This document shows, one piece after another, positions 31,609 to 45,109 of a DNA stretch of 64,000 bases. The position numbers were made by a program, and so were the translations under genes. The notes beneath the pieces are model-generated. The model worked only from the letters and a program-made list of their open reading frames with translations. It was not told where the DNA came from and did not search any database. Origin of the DNA: Aporrectodea caliginosa (taxonomy: Eukaryota; Annelida; Clitellata; Crassiclitellata; Lumbricidae); assembly GCA_020284085.1 (NCBI GenBank), contig JACEVL010000103.1:257501-321500 (forward strand), read 5' to 3'. Positions within the stretch are counted from its first letter, which is position 1. Each line of letters begins with the position of its first letter.

Positions 31609-32746
31609 TGTAGCGATTAAATCTTATCAAATGCCATGTTTAACTAATTAATTAATATAATACTAGTATAAGCTAGTCAATTACAGTGGCGATATATAAA
31701 AGATGTAGTGGCGATAAATAAATATAATATTAGACTAGGTAAGAGGCTTTTAAACGTAATTTAAATGTCACGTGATGTGCTATGTTGCTAAGCGACCAAT
31801 GACGCTAGGTGGATAGAAACACAGGGACGGTTAAAGACCGGTAATAACAGTTGAGACGTTGTAAGTTCAAGAGAGAAGAGTGGTGAAAAGAATTGCCGAG
31901 AATGGAAGGAAACGGCAGCATCGTTTGAGTTGCGGAGATATACGTGGATCGACTTTATTAGGAGCGATCACGGTGAATCCAGGATTTAAAGTGTTTCGAT
32001 CGAAGTGGAGTTCGAGCGAACTTTAATCTTGCGAGTGTCGGTGGTAGTGAAACGTTGCCACGACATTATTCGATGAAGTAAGACGGCGAGATTTGAAGTC
32101 AATCGTTCCTGCGTAAGTTAGGAAAGACTGTCATTCTGCTGTAGTTACTGTTGAGAGAAAGTGGATGTGTAACGGAGTAAAACAGTGGGATTGCTAAGTC
32201 ATTCGTTCCGGCGTAAGCTTGGAAAGACTAACATTCAACTGGGATTACTGTTGCGAGGTTGTTTGGGAGCGATCGTCATTCGGAGTCAACTGCGAGCCAA
32301 GTGGACGGTTAGTTGCGAGGAATTTAAAGCGTGAGACTATCTTCCTACGTGTGGATTCGGATATTTCTACGCTACCTTGACTTTCAAAGACGGAGAAGTG
32401 ATGTACGTATTCGAGACCAGCGATTGAACCTCGAGTATCTACGACTACGTGAGACCAATCCAAGAATTCTTCTACGATAACTTCGACATGGGATCCACGT
32501 GCACTTGTAATGGGGAATCAGATAAGCCTCATAATAATCTATTTATTGTAGATTAAATACGCCACTATAGGTAGATAGGATTTGCTATAATTGTTGTACA
32601 GGATTGACTTATGTTTTCAATATTATTTTAATCTATTTACTACCATGTGTCCAGTGTCAATATTTTCAACAACACTTATCGTACGTAAGGCCTTCTCAGC
32701 CAAGTTCGACTAAGCTTAAAAGCTATATATTAATTATTAGGCTACA
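31609..32746 (+). repeat. 3' LTR
   Basis: Second LTR of the element, same length as the 5' LTR. Confidence 0.92.
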
Positions 32747-32765
32747 CTACCTGAAATAACATTAA

Positions 32766-33727
32766 CCCTCGGGCTACCAAGAGGGGGGGTTATTACGACC
32801 CCACCCTAGGTTTTTGCTTCGAAAATTTGTTCCATGTGGAATATAATTTTGATAATTTAGGTAGCTGTAGCAGGATAATTTGCGCACATTTTGAGGTAAA
32901 CATCATTGTGATATCTCACGCCATTCAAAAGTTACACCCGATATACCCGAGGTACCAAGGGGGGTTGACACGACCCCCCTTCGTTTTTCGTCTATAGCGT
33001 ACTCAGTTGTCTTCCTGGAAGAGAAACAAATATACCATTCTTTAGAGGGAATGCAGGGCTTCATTTACATACTTACATGTTTGTCTTTTGAAAACCGGAA
33101 GTGATCAAAATAAATAATAATACCCGTAACATGCGTGAAAAATGTCTGAATGGAAGGACTCCCTCTTAGTTTTTGTCTGTAGCGTATTCAGTTTTCTTCC
33201 TGGAAGAGAAACAAATATACCATTCTTTAGAGGGAATGTAGGGTATCATTTGCATACTTACATGTTTGTCTTTTGAAAACCGGAAGTGGTCAAAATAAAT
33301 AATAATACGCGTAATCTGTGTGAAAATGGCTGAATACAGCTTCACAATGTAAAACCGATATATATGTATGGATTATATGTATGGATGCATATTTATACGT
33401 ATATAAAAATGTGTAGGTATGTATTTGTGTATCTTGGATGCATAGATCAGTTTCAAAACACACATAATCTTATATTTGTTTATCCAAAAAGTAAAAATGT
33501 ACGCAATTATATAAAATATCGCTAATTATTGGTGCCTTTGTTAAAAATTATGTAATTTCGATGTGCATTCACATAATGTACAACTAAATATACCATTTTG
33601 TGCAGAAATGAATGCTGAATCCATTGTATATTACAAGTTATGATATGTGAAACCAAACACGAAATCCAGGGGGCGTCTCAACCCCCCTTGGTAGCCGATG
33701 TCGCAAAAAACCTTGGTAGCCTGAGGG
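32766..33727. mobile_element. Non-autonomous piggyBac-type element
   Basis: Flanked by TTAA at 32762-32765 and 33728-33731. Inverted ends CCCTCGGGCTACCAAG and CTTGGTAGCCTGAGGG. Inside are two ~184-bp direct repeats (CTTCCTGGAAGAGAAACAAA at about 33011 and 33195) and additional GGTACCAAGGGGGG inverted motifs. No transposase. TTAA with CCCT/CCYT ends is the piggyBac signature. Confidence 0.85.
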
Positions 33728-33731
33728 TTAA

Positions 33732-33920
33732 CATAAGGCGTTACTCGTTGGAATAAATTGACTTATACACACCATACGCCAATCAATACATTTTATGGCT
33801 GACATGCTAGTTGTTCAGTTTTAAAGGAATTGAGACGTTCCGTATTCAGATAACGTCGGAGGCTTACGTCTACTCAAGATAACGTCCAACTTCCTCAAAG
33901 GGTGGTTCTTGTCTAGTTTA
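33732..33920. repeat. Dispersed repeat, related to 35470-35665
   Basis: Shares order and motifs with 35470-35665: GTTGGAATRAATT, CCAATCAAT, GACATG(C/T)TAG, GTTCAGTTTT, then CTACTCAAGATAACG versus CGACTCAAGGTAACG. Non-coding. Confidence 0.6.
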
Positions 33921-34429
33921 AACGGCTTGTGAAATAGAGATATAGAAATTAAAGAGTGTAAACAGAACATATAGAGGGATATGAACCAGTTCAGAAAAGA
34001 ATTTATAAAGAATATTGTGAAAGAAATAGACAATGATAGTCGACACCTTGAGTTTGTTTTATATAGGCCTACATAATGTAGTTGCGCAGTGTATGCATTG
34101 AGTTCCTCCGTAATAGATCTTATTTACACTATTTGTATAAATAAAAATATATGCAAGTGTTAAAACAGTATAGGCCTACATGTTTGTGAATTATTATTTA
34201 CTTTTATTCATTTATTATATCGTAAGGTTGATTTTCACTAATATATTTTCAAATCCGTACCCTCCTTTCAAGTGTGCCCATCAGCTTTCATCATATTCCC
34301 AAATACGTCTGTATGGTTCAATATGAGAATATGGGCAGGCTAGCAGAATTTCTGCATATATATATATGTGTGTGTATGTATGTATGTAGGTCTATGCATG
34401 CATTGTGTCTGGGCTGGTGTTCCTTACGA

Positions 34430-35065
34430 TTCTCATACTAGTCAACTATTTCTAGAATTTAAGTTATTAAAAATTGAACAAATTTGAAAGGCATAGATTG
34501 GTGAATTTATGTATCGTTACGAGCATAATTTGTTACCAGTAATTTATAGACAAGTAAGACAACTCTTCCTCCATGCCACCGAAATTCATTCTTATTCTAC
34601 AAGAAATTCTAAATTATATCGACAACCTTTTGCTCATACAAACACTCGGTTATTTTCTATCAGATTTGCAGGGGCTAACGTTTGGAATAGTATACCGTTA
34701 TCTATTCGTCAACTACCTGGCCTGCATATTTATAAGAAAAGACTACGCCTTTACCTCATTCAGCAAATTACTTGAATTATTATTTTCTTTTTTATTGGGT
34801 GTGTTAGTTAAGTGTTAGTTAAGTTATGTTAGTAATTTTGTTAATAATTTAGCCATTTTCTGGTCATCAAAGTTTTCGTGTAATCACAAGAACCGGCTGT
34901 CATGCATTATTTCTGTTCCTAGCAATTATTAGGTGGCCCTATTAGCGGGATTCTTCATCCCTTCTGGGTCTCCTCCTTGGTATCTACAACTGATGTAATT
35001 TACTGTTTTTTTATTGACATAATTGTACTATGCTGGATCAGGAAATAAACTGATTTGATTTGATT
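34430..35065 (+). mobile_element. LINE ORF2 C-terminus with TGATTTGATT tail
   Basis: Open frame with MYRYEHNLLPVIYRQ, HSYSTRNS, HTNTRLFSIRFAGANVWNSI, then IYKKRLRLYLIQQIT and a stop. The 3' UTR has GGTGGCCCTATTAGCGGGAT and the tail TGATTTGATTTGATTG. Same family as 45660-46815 and 59590-59975. 5'-truncated. Confidence 0.85.
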
Positions 35066-35469
35066 GAAAACTTATTTGATTTGATGTATTTATGTGCCAT
35101 TTATGTATGTTTGTTTGTATTCCACACTGATTTCTGTGCAATAGGTTCTGCCCCTTGCAAAACTTTCTGCGGGCGCCCATGGCAATATAATCTTCTAGTA
35201 TCGTACAAGATTTTGTTTGTCTTCATGCTTAGCTGTCTTCGCCGAATAAATTTTCTAAGCAAATTGGTGGCAGTTTGCTGTAGGTTATGTTTGCCAAATT
35301 TATCTTCAAATACTCATACGATGTTTCATATGCTAAGGCGAAACTATTCTTATGTTAATCTGTGATAGAAAAGTCAAACACTTGAGGTAAGGATCAAGGG
35401 CGTTGGCCAACTAACCATTGCCAATCCTCTGATTCTGAAAAGGTTGGTGATTCGTACCTGGGATTTACA

Positions 35470-35665
35470 ATGACATCAGGCGCAGCCCGTTGGAATGAAT
35501 TTACCTCTACATACCACAGACCAATCAATTATTATGCGCGCTATGCCCGACATGTTAGCTGTTCAGTTTTCAAGGGATTGGGACTTCAGTATACAGAAAA
35601 TGTATTAGGCCTACATCGACTCAAGGTAACGCCAAACTTCAGAAGAGGATATTTCTTGTTTTAAG
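35470..35665. repeat. Second copy of the repeat at 33732
   Basis: See 33732-33920. An open frame across it is fortuitous. Confidence 0.55.
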
Positions 35666-36221
35666 TTTGCACTACTAGATCTCGATTTCTTCTTATAAGT
35701 CTATACTTGTAGAAGCAGTTTTGTCACTTTTCCAATGGACAGATGTACTGATTCGAATCTTAACAAAAAGTCTAGTTGACTATTTCTTGTGAAATATTCT
35801 TTATAATCGGGTTAATACAATGATGGATTTGAGAGCAGCGAAGCTCACTCAAGCGACAGGAGAATAATAATTATTATTCTTCGATTAAAGAAGCATAGCA
35901 AAATATGTGCCTTATTAATTCTTTCTGATCGTCGGAAGACAATTGTGAATTTTATGAGGATAGTCAAGCTATACGCTGTCGAAAAGGGGCAACATAATGG
36001 ATTCAGAATTTAAATGGGTATTATTTCAATGAATTGACGTGTAGTTTTAAGCGATTCTCGCGACTGTATTAGGTGTTGAAGAAAGTGTTCACAAATTTCT
36101 ATTTACACTGACAATGATGAACTGTTCGAACAAAACAGTAGGCCTACATGTTGTAAAAGTCTACTATTACTTCAGATGGAGTTGCACCGTATACTAATAA
36201 TGACCTTTGATTGGTCAAAAC

Positions 36222-37023
36222 CATAGTTGTTAAAAAAAACGGTAAGATCAAAATAAAAAACGAAAAAACGTCGTTTTATTGAAAAAATAAAAACGGAAAA
36301 AAACGAAAAAAACGGAAAAGAAAATAATTTGACTTTTCTACATCTTTTACTGCATTTTAAAATTACAAACCTTGATTACACAATTTAATTTTAATCAGCA
36401 AATAACATAACTTTATTAGTAAACACCAAGTAACAGTAATCTACAACAATTATTTTCTTTTTCCTAAGTTTGGTTTAAACAGAAATTGAGAAATGAAAAA
36501 TATTGAAATCTGTTCAAATTTAAATTGTATGCATAAGTCCACATAAATCCAAGCTGATATAAGCAATTAAAAACTAAACTTTGTAAGTATAGAGTGTATT
36601 TAATTAAAAATTGTAGGTCTACTAACAATTCTGACTTCTATAAGAACTTGATATGGAGTAATATATCCGTCAGTTTATCAGTCAATCAGAGATTACTGAG
36701 TACAAAGACAACATTTTGGATAATTAGAAATTCAAATAACTTTCATAAATTTTATTTCCTGTACAGTGCTGTTTATTTCTCAACTGATCAAGATGACACT
36801 AACTAGTGTCGTAAATAAGATGAATCCTTGAAAGGTCGTTGAAAACGTAAGGGTTATCAGACAAAAATAAAATTAAACATATTGTAACAGAGAGTTAGGC
36901 ATAATAAATAAATAAAGTTACATACAAATAATAAAAACGGAAAAAACGAGACGAGAAATAAAAAACGAAAACGACGTTTTTGGGAAAATAATAAAAAACC
37001 AAAAAACGTTTTTTACAACTATG
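36222..37023. mobile_element. Non-autonomous hAT-type element with perfect 8-bp duplication
   Basis: Ends CATAGTTGTTAAAAAAAACG and (reverse) CATAGTTGTAAAAAACG. Flanked by GTCAAAAC at 36214-36221 and 37024-37031. Subterminal AAAAACGAAAAAACG repeats occur at both ends. No transposase. Confidence 0.88.
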
Positions 37024-37089
37024 GTCAAAACGCTATATTAAAGTTATTCTAGAGGTTAAACTCTAACTCGATTGATTTTGAATGGAGAT

Positions 37090-38589
37090 CAGGGCTTAAA
37101 GTGTGCATGGACGGTCATGGACGGCGTCCAGGCACTTATTTCCAAGGCTGGACGCCGTCCTGCCACTTAATAGCAAGCATCACCTGGACGCCGTCCATGC
37201 AGCGTCCATGCAACAGTGTAATTCCTCTACGTCACTTTCAACAGCATTTATTTTTTTAAGATTCCAATGAAATTTCATGTTGTCATTTTGATTTCTGAAT
37301 GTGTTCTACCGTGCAGGTGTAACTTGTTTCTCCACCTCATTCCTGACTTGTACATTCTAGTTAACTTTTCATCAAATCGCACGTCATATACGCGCTTCCG
37401 GTTTTATCGTCTGAGTTTTCATAGGCCCTAACAACTAGGGCCTAGTTTACGGTCTACCTGTCTGTCACATGACTCACATCCACTGTGAGTCTTGTCTCGA
37501 CTGTTTCATAACTGAATGAACTTATCAAGTGAAATGACTTCAATACAACGCAATGATACAATACGATACGATTCACCTAGACCTATAAAACACCCACTGT
37601 CCCAGTTTTACTTAATTCACCAGAAAGACAACTGTTGTGAGACAACATATGATACGACTTCATGATCATATATTCGTTTATTGATTTAACAACAGACAAA
37701 ACGCTCTAGGTCTATACAAAGAAAAACAAAGGCAAGAAAAACAGGTAAGGAGGAAGTAGGCCTAATGGCTTAATAAGAGTTGAAAATTGTCAATTGGATT
37801 TAAATGAATTGTTTCGTTATACAATACTCAGCCAGCTCCGCACGACGATGCTCTTGCCATAGCCTAACAGTCACATTTTGTTCCGGAGAGCATTTTCTAG
37901 GCTTCGTCTCACAATAAGTCACCTGAGGAAAACCATGTGTGCCACAGGATTGCAAAGCCTACTGAGAATATCTGCTAACAAGGCAGCGGCATCGATCGGC
38001 TATACAACTGGACAAAATGCATAGCCAATTTACAAAAACAGAAAAAATTATTTTTTAAATGGATTTTGACTGCAAAAATTAACTAGATACTTCTGAAAGA
38101 GCCGAAGGCGAAAGGTAAAGACGAAACCTGTTTCTTTTAAAATAAAACTTTGAAATTGTTGTGGTGTTAGTCTGGGAATCTGGATAAACCATGAAGTTTT
38201 CATAACTTTATCGTTCAGAAACTGCTGGAAAATAAGAGTCTAGAACGTCTTCCATTTGATAACAATTGCTACAAAATGCGTTGGCTTCTGGGGCTCCGCC
38301 CCAGACCAGGCGGAGGGAGCTCACGACGCTCCCTCAGACACCCTATGCGCATGGGAACTCAGCACTCACGGCTTCGTGCCTTCGTCGCTTGCAATATGAG
38401 CACCTCAGGAAACATTTTATAGTTGCACCTCTGATTGGAGGGAGAGGAGTTGAGGAGAGGGACGGGGGAAGGGGATGGGAGTAAGGAGGGGAAGTTGGGG
38501 AGAGGGGTTGGGAAAAGGGTATTGGTGGGAGGAGGGGAGGGAAAGGTAAGGGGCGTCCAGGCACTTCTTTTTTTACACTTTAAGCACTG
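37090..38589. mobile_element. Non-autonomous hAT-type element with perfect 8-bp duplication
   Basis: Ends CAGGGCTTAAAGTG and (reverse) CAGTGCTTAAAGTG. Flanked by ATGGAGAT at 37082-37089 and 38590-38597. GCGTCCAGGCACTT occurs near both ends. A GGGGA-rich tract lies at 38435-38550. No coding frame of note. It inserted only 59 bp from another hAT-type element. Confidence 0.9.
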
Positions 38590-38597
38590 ATGGAGAT

Positions 38598-39940
38598 TCA
38601 AATGGACGTGAACAAATTCGACACTTCTCCTAAACACAACATTTTCTATGAAAGTTCTGGAGCATTTTCTTTAAACCTTCCTGAACTTTCCTTGAATAAT
38701 TTAGCTTGACGTTCCTAAACATTATCTTTGTTCCATTTTAATTTTCAGCATTATTTATGTGTTTTCCAGAACCATAAGAATAGCAAAAGTCATGGATCTC
38801 TTCGGTCCGTATTTTCTATAGAGAAAAAATTTAAATGAATCTTCAGTTGTCTTAAAGGACACAGAGTAGCAGTTGTTTTTTTTACCATCCAGTTGACCCT
38901 TCACTCTTCAACAAATTCTCATTTCTTTAAACATCCAGATTTGATGAATCGGGCTTTTTATAATATTTTACATATATAGAATTGACAATTCCGATACAAA
39001 GTTTTAGGCTTTTAGGGAAATGGCTACAAATCTTTTAAACATTTACTTTGAAATGGTCTTCAAAACTGGTAGGCTATAGTTTTTTTTAAATTTGACTATG
39101 GGTAGGACTTGGATACACGCCGTAAACCTACAAGAGCCTAATATTACAGATGTGTACGATTAACAGCGAACTATAAATTGTCTGTATAGTCGCAGAATAA
39201 TTCTTAGAGAAAGAGACGTTTTCTGAATTACTTCCTGATAAAATGAAATACCATGTGAAGCAGCACAAAATTGTGCAAACTATTCAAGAAGGTCATCTGA
39301 TTGCAGTCTCTCGTCATATCTAAGATAAAACAATTCTTAGTAAACGAACGTTGTGGATTTATGGTTGCGACTTGGTTTTAGTGCATCATTGGTTGATGCC
39401 TTGTGCATTAACAGCGGCGCTATAACAGCTGATTATTATCTATCCAACGTGGACACGACACTTTACGATGTGAGATTGCACACTGGATTGGCAAAGCAAC
39501 TTTACACTGGTAATAATTAAAAATAGTAATAATGTCTCACCCAGCGTAAAAGTCTAACCGACATTCTGAACATGGCCATAATTATCAGACATGCCTCACT
39601 TCCTGTCAGAGATAGAGGTCAGGGCATACTATGCGCTTCTTCGCTGGCACTTCCTGCCTTTTTGGATTCCGTCGCAAGTAACTCGTCTCCTCAGGTTTCC
39701 ACCTTACCCAAATCCGAGCTTGCTGAAAACGAAACACTTCTTTCAGCAGTAGAAGAGGAGTAAATACTTTGGAACATTACACTAGCGCTACATAAAAATC
39801 TGTGATTCTCCCATAACCTAGGTTAGATTTTACGTATTGCACCATAACCTAGGTTATTAATAATACCCAAGTTCTCGCTATGACTCATCGATCGAAACTA
39901 TCAGGAAATTCCCCCAAGGTTTCGAAAAGATCGATCGCGC
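38598..39940. other. Gene-free stretch
   Basis: AT-rich. A 63-codon frame at 39572-39763 lacks known motifs. A LINE-tail-like segment (GGTTTTAGTGCATCATTGG, CAGCGGCGCTATAACAGC) at 39370-39440 resembles 58985-59040. At 39815-39865 there are two copies of the palindromic ATAACCTAGGTTA. Confidence 0.45.
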
Positions 39941-39948
39941 TAATGACA

Positions 39949-40080
39949 CACGATGTAATAGTTAGGTCAATTCTCGCGGTATCGATCGTATGAGTCATAA
40001 GCGTAATAGTTAGGTCAATTCCCATAGTATCGATCGTATGAGTCATAGGCGTAATGGTTAGGGTAATACCGTGGGTTTCA
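39949..40080 (+). promoter_or_regulatory. Upstream tandem repeats of the polymerase frame
   Basis: Three imperfect ~52-bp units with GTAATAGTTAGGTCAATT and TATCGATCGTATGAGTCATA directly upstream of a TATA-like TTTATATAAG at about 40095. The TGAGTCAT core resembles an AP-1 site. Promoter role is inferred. Confidence 0.45.
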
Positions 40081-40160
40081 TAGGTCGTTGTTGGTTTATA
40101 TAAGCTCGGTTGAAAACTGTTATCTCATTTTGACTTAAAGAAAAATCTTCTGTATATAAA

Positions 40161-41657
40161 ATGGACTACTACACAACGAAAACAGTAAAACAATTACGAA
40201 ACATTGCCAAAGAGAGTGGCTTGGTTAGATATTCAGGACTGCGAAAAGCGGATCTCGTGACATTCCTATCATCGAGACTTTTGCAAAGCGTTAAGATTGG
40301 ATGCGAAAGCGATCTGCTAGACGCTCCAGTTCCAGACATCAAAGTTCCAACGCTTGTTCCAGGTAAGTATATACCTCCGTCTAATACTTGGAAATCTCGT
40401 TTTAATAAAGTTTTGACTGAAGCGAAGAACAAAGCAAGGTTGAAAATTAATTCTTTTGCGGATTGGTTGGTTAATTACGTAGCTCCTCGAGAAAAGAAAC
40501 CCGTGAATGAAAGATTAGACTCGTTGAAGTCAAAGATTTCGAGTATTTTTAGCAAAATCAATCAAAAGAAGTTCGAAATCCTAGAGACCGCGAATGCCAT
40601 TAAGGGATTTACTAAGCGATACACGGTCGAAGGAACTGATGGGATCGACGTCACATCTTTTCTCGATGCTGTAAGGCCGCGGGTAGTCAGTCTGCTAACG
40701 GAAAATCGAGGGGTAAAAGTTCAATTCAATCTTCTATGTGTAATGGAGAAAGTAGATATGAAATCTGGGGAAGCAGTCGAAGCTGAACCTAATTTTAAAT
40801 CGAAGAATGAGATTATTTTAGACGCAACCGACGTGGGTGAAATATATAGCGGCGCAGTGGATAAAATTAAGGAGAGCATGGCAAGTTATCAGATGCGAGG
40901 TAGTAATTGGAGGTTTAAATCCGTTGCGAAGTTGGATATCGATACGGTGGAATATAAGCCGTTCAAAGGTAGTTCTTATATTTTGCTTCCTGAGTATTTA
41001 GCTAATAAAAAGGCTATTATTAATTTGAAAAACAACGACGATGAATGTTTCAAGTGGTGCATCACTAGAGCGCTGAATCCAACAGAAGACAATCCACATA
41101 GAATCACGAGAGATCTGAAAGAACAATCTGAGAAGCTCGATTGGAGTGGTATTGTGTTCCCAGTTGCTGCTGATGCTAAAATAATAGGTAAATTTGAGCG
41201 TAATAATAACGTTAGCGTTAACGTATTCGGCTATGAACCTGATTTATACCCATTATATATATCGAATCATGAAAGCGATACCCGCGTAGATCTATTGCTT
41301 ATTTCCGACGGAGAAAAGAAGCATTATTGTTGGATCAAGAATTTTAACAGATTGATGACCAAACACACAGAGAAATCTAAAAATTCAATGCACTATTGTA
41401 GACGATGTTTAACCGGTTTTCAACGAATAGAAGCGCTTACTAGGCATACCGAGTACTGTTCCCAACACGAGGCGCAAAAGATAGAACTACCGGAACCGGG
41501 AACTATGTTGAGTTTTAAAAATTATTATAGAAAGATGAGAGTCCCCTTCGTAACGTACGCCGATTTTGAAAGCTTCATTAAACCTATAGACACTTGTCAG
41601 CCAAATCCTAACGCATCCTACACTAACAAATACCAAAAAGCTATAACATTATTTTAA
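40161..41657 (+). CDS. Family B DNA polymerase (Polinton/adintovirus-like), N-terminal part
   Basis: An uninterrupted 498-codon frame. Residues ~5-40 (VKQLRNIAKESGLVRYSGLR) form a SAP/Rho-N-like helix pair. The middle is an uncharacterised region common to these proteins. Residues 411-432 are a C2H2-like finger (YCRRCLTGF...HTEYC). FVTYADFESF at about 463-472 is the Exo I motif (D-x-E) that opens the proofreading exonuclease. Family members run past 1000 residues with exonuclease and protein-primed polymerase domains; here homology stops around TNKYQKA, a few codons before a stop, so the catalytic part is lost. No capsid, integrase or protease frame is nearby. The integrity of 1.5 kb suggests recent arrival. 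Assignment between Polinton and related virus-like elements is inferred. Confidence 0.75.
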   Translation: MDYYTTKTVKQLRNIAKESGLVRYSGLRKADLVTFLSSRLLQSVKIGCESDLLDAPVPDIKVPTLVPGKYIPPSNTWKSRFNKVLTEAKNKARLKINSFADWLVNYVAPREKKPVNERLDSLKSKISSIFSKINQKKFEILETANAIKGFTKRYTVEGTDGIDVTSFLDAVRPRVVSLLTENRGVKVQFNLLCVMEKVDMKSGEAVEAEPNFKSKNEIILDATDVGEIYSGAVDKIKESMASYQMRGSNWRFKSVAKLDIDTVEYKPFKGSSYILLPEYLANKKAIINLKNNDDECFKWCITRALNPTEDNPHRITRDLKEQSEKLDWSGIVFPVAADAKIIGKFERNNNVSVNVFGYEPDLYPLYISNHESDTRVDLLLISDGEKKHYCWIKNFNRLMTKHTEKSKNSMHYCRRCLTGFQRIEALTRHTEYCSQHEAQKIELPEPGTMLSFKNYYRKMRVPFVTYADFESFIKPIDTCQPNPNASYTNKYQKAITLF

Positions 41658-42200
41658 CAAAGGGAGAGGCTGACAGAGCTAATATCGCAGCACGAGCACC
41701 ATTGGAAATCTATTCATAGACTCTGGCAATTTGTAACTGTGACCAATAGACAAGCTTCAACCAAAACATGTGACTTGTGGCGGTTGTTCCTGCGCAGCTT
41801 AGGAAAATAGTGTGAAATTGTCTTACGAAAACGTGGACATTGTTTACACATTTATTAAATGTTTCCCTAAGCTCTTTCAATTATCCGTTTACAATTTCGA
41901 ACATCCATGCCATGGCCATATATGCAAATGACTGCAGATGTTTACGATGAAAATGATGCCGCAGAATTCTTTACGAGAAACAATAAAATTTTGTAAAGCA
42001 TTGCAGCCTGGCCTAGTTTGAAGGAACTAGGCCTATTTAATAGATTGAGTAGGCCTACTCCAATTTCGTGCAAGTGCAGCTGTTAGACTCATTTTCTTTA
42101 GCTGTGCCAGTTTAGCAATAATAAACAAATAAACGCTCTAGATTGAATGCATTTTGAGAAATTAGTCTTCTTGGAAATAAAAAAATTGGGTCCAATTAAG
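41658..42200. other. Gene-free stretch
   Basis: No continuation of the polymerase in any frame and no repeat that I can name. Confidence 0.5.
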
Positions 42201-42202
42201 AC

Positions 42203-42369
42203 TCAGTACTTTTACTTTTTACTTAAAAAGTATTATTTGGAAAGAATACTTTTTACTTTTACTTAAGTAACTTTTTGACGAGTACTTTTTACTTTTACTT
42301 AAGTAAGTAAAGTCCTATTTACTTTTACTTTTACTTAAGTACATTTGCCCGATACTTTTAACAACACTG
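42203..42369 (-). mobile_element. hAT-like element end with ACTTTTACTTAAGTA repeats
   Basis: Reading the minus strand from 42369: CAGTGTTGTTAAAAGTATCG followed by many ACTTAAGTAAAAGTA motifs, a common hAT terminus style. The other end is not found upstream. Confidence 0.4.
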
Positions 42370-42570
42370 GCAGCCACTGTATGGTACGTATCATAACGTA
42401 TGCAGCTCAACATCGACTTATTTTATGTCATCATAATGCATGCAGTAAAGAGGTACCATTGGGCGATGGATGCAGAGAAAACCCAGCAATTTACAGACGA
42501 CATAAAGTCATTGCTTTATGTCATCAAAATGCTGGTCTCATATACGGACCAAAAGATGACTAGCCGATTG

Positions 42571-43905
<1,335 letters not shown>

Positions 43906-43924
43906 GGCTATTTATGGGGATTCA

Positions 43925-44147
43925 TGTCATGTTCTCCGAGGAATCTTCCCACCTACACAGCAAATCAAATAATTATAACTTACGTCCTAGAATTCACAAC
44001 TTTAATCTCCCAATCAATGATAAATGTAATTACATACCACGTATCTTGTTTAAAGATACATATTAATTGTCTTATAATTATAATTACTTGTATTTGTCTA
44101 GAATTATTAACGTTAGCCTGACTCTTTTAGCTAATTGTGTTACTTAC

Positions 44148-44194
<47 letters not shown>

Positions 44195-44262
44195 GTAACC
44201 TGTTGCGTTTTGTCAACTGGATTATTTTGAAATTAAACGAATATTGATTGATTGATTGACCA
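43925..44262 (+). mobile_element. LINE 3' end with TTGATTGATTGA tail (probable)
   Basis: Contains AATTATAACTTACGTCCTAG (compare YNLRPR), a (TTAC)n stretch at 44142-44195 and the ending AACGAATATTGATTGATTGA. 5'-truncated. Confidence 0.45.
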
Positions 44263-45105
44263 TCGGTGTTGCAAATAATGCTAAGTATTGCGGTAAACAC
44301 CAGGAATTAATTAATACATGCTTTATTGTTGGCGATGGAAGTGAATACTGCCGTCGTTCAGCTGAAGTCGGTTTTAATTCGAAAGAAAATGGAGTCATCT
44401 GTGTCTTTTCTAAGTCAACGCTACATTAAAAAAATCGGGCCCAACTACGGCTTCGATGACAAACGCATTAATTAAAGAGTAAGTGGACCACGTTACTTTA
44501 TCTGACCTTACCATTACACACCTAAACTTGTCTTGTATTGTTCCGCCTAATCCTACGGTACACCCTATTATCTTACCTTACTGTACGTGACCTAACCATT
44601 ATTATGATACCATGTAATGCGTGTTTTCTTTCGTCGCAAATAAGTGTGCACGATTCAAGTTTCGTGACTTAATATAACCATTTCCAATCATCAGCTTTAG
44701 GAGCGGTATCCTTATTTCTACAGGTCCCAAAGTTCCAGGCGAATGTCGGGTCATCTACGACAATCCCTCGCGTCCCAATCACACCCTCTGGTGTAGAACT
44801 ATGTATGTAACAGTCCCAGGGCCTTTGATCTTCTGTTGATTGAGTTATCAAAATAAAGCTCCATGCGGTCAATTTCCTAGAGAGATACGGTCGGTCTCAG
44901 TTACTCATCGTTCAATGCGATACGATTTCTTCACATCCTATAATCTCTGGAAATATTTGGAAAGTTGTTCCTAAACGAACGACTCTTAAGTAAGTGTATC
45001 CATTATTATACCAATTGCTATCAGCATTTTAGTCTACAAAGCAGTCACTTTTGTGGTTTATGGAAGCCTAACATACCATAAAAGTCGAAATAAGCCAACT
45101 ATTCC
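44263..45105. other. Gene-free stretch
   Basis: No supportable coding, RNA or repeat feature. Confidence 0.45.
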
Positions 45106-45109
45106 TGGC

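Larger units (their letters stand above)
29486..32746 (+). mobile_element. Gypsy-type LTR retrotransposon, internally deleted
   Basis: Two 1138-bp LTRs, 29486-30623 and 31609-32746, start TGTAGCGATTAAA and end TTAGGCTACA. About 20 differences by eye (~98% identity) suggest recent insertion. The internal part is only 985 bp: a gag-like N-terminus, then directly RNase H. Protease, RT and integrase are gone. A polypurine tract AAGAGGGGGCC precedes the right LTR. Flanking 5-mers (GGGAA and CTACC) do not match, so there is no target duplication. It cannot move alone. Confidence 0.92.

Noticed and set aside
39572..39763. 63-codon frame upstream of the polymerase as a companion gene
   Set aside because: No motif, no conserved neighbour and no regulatory signal links it to the polymerase frame.
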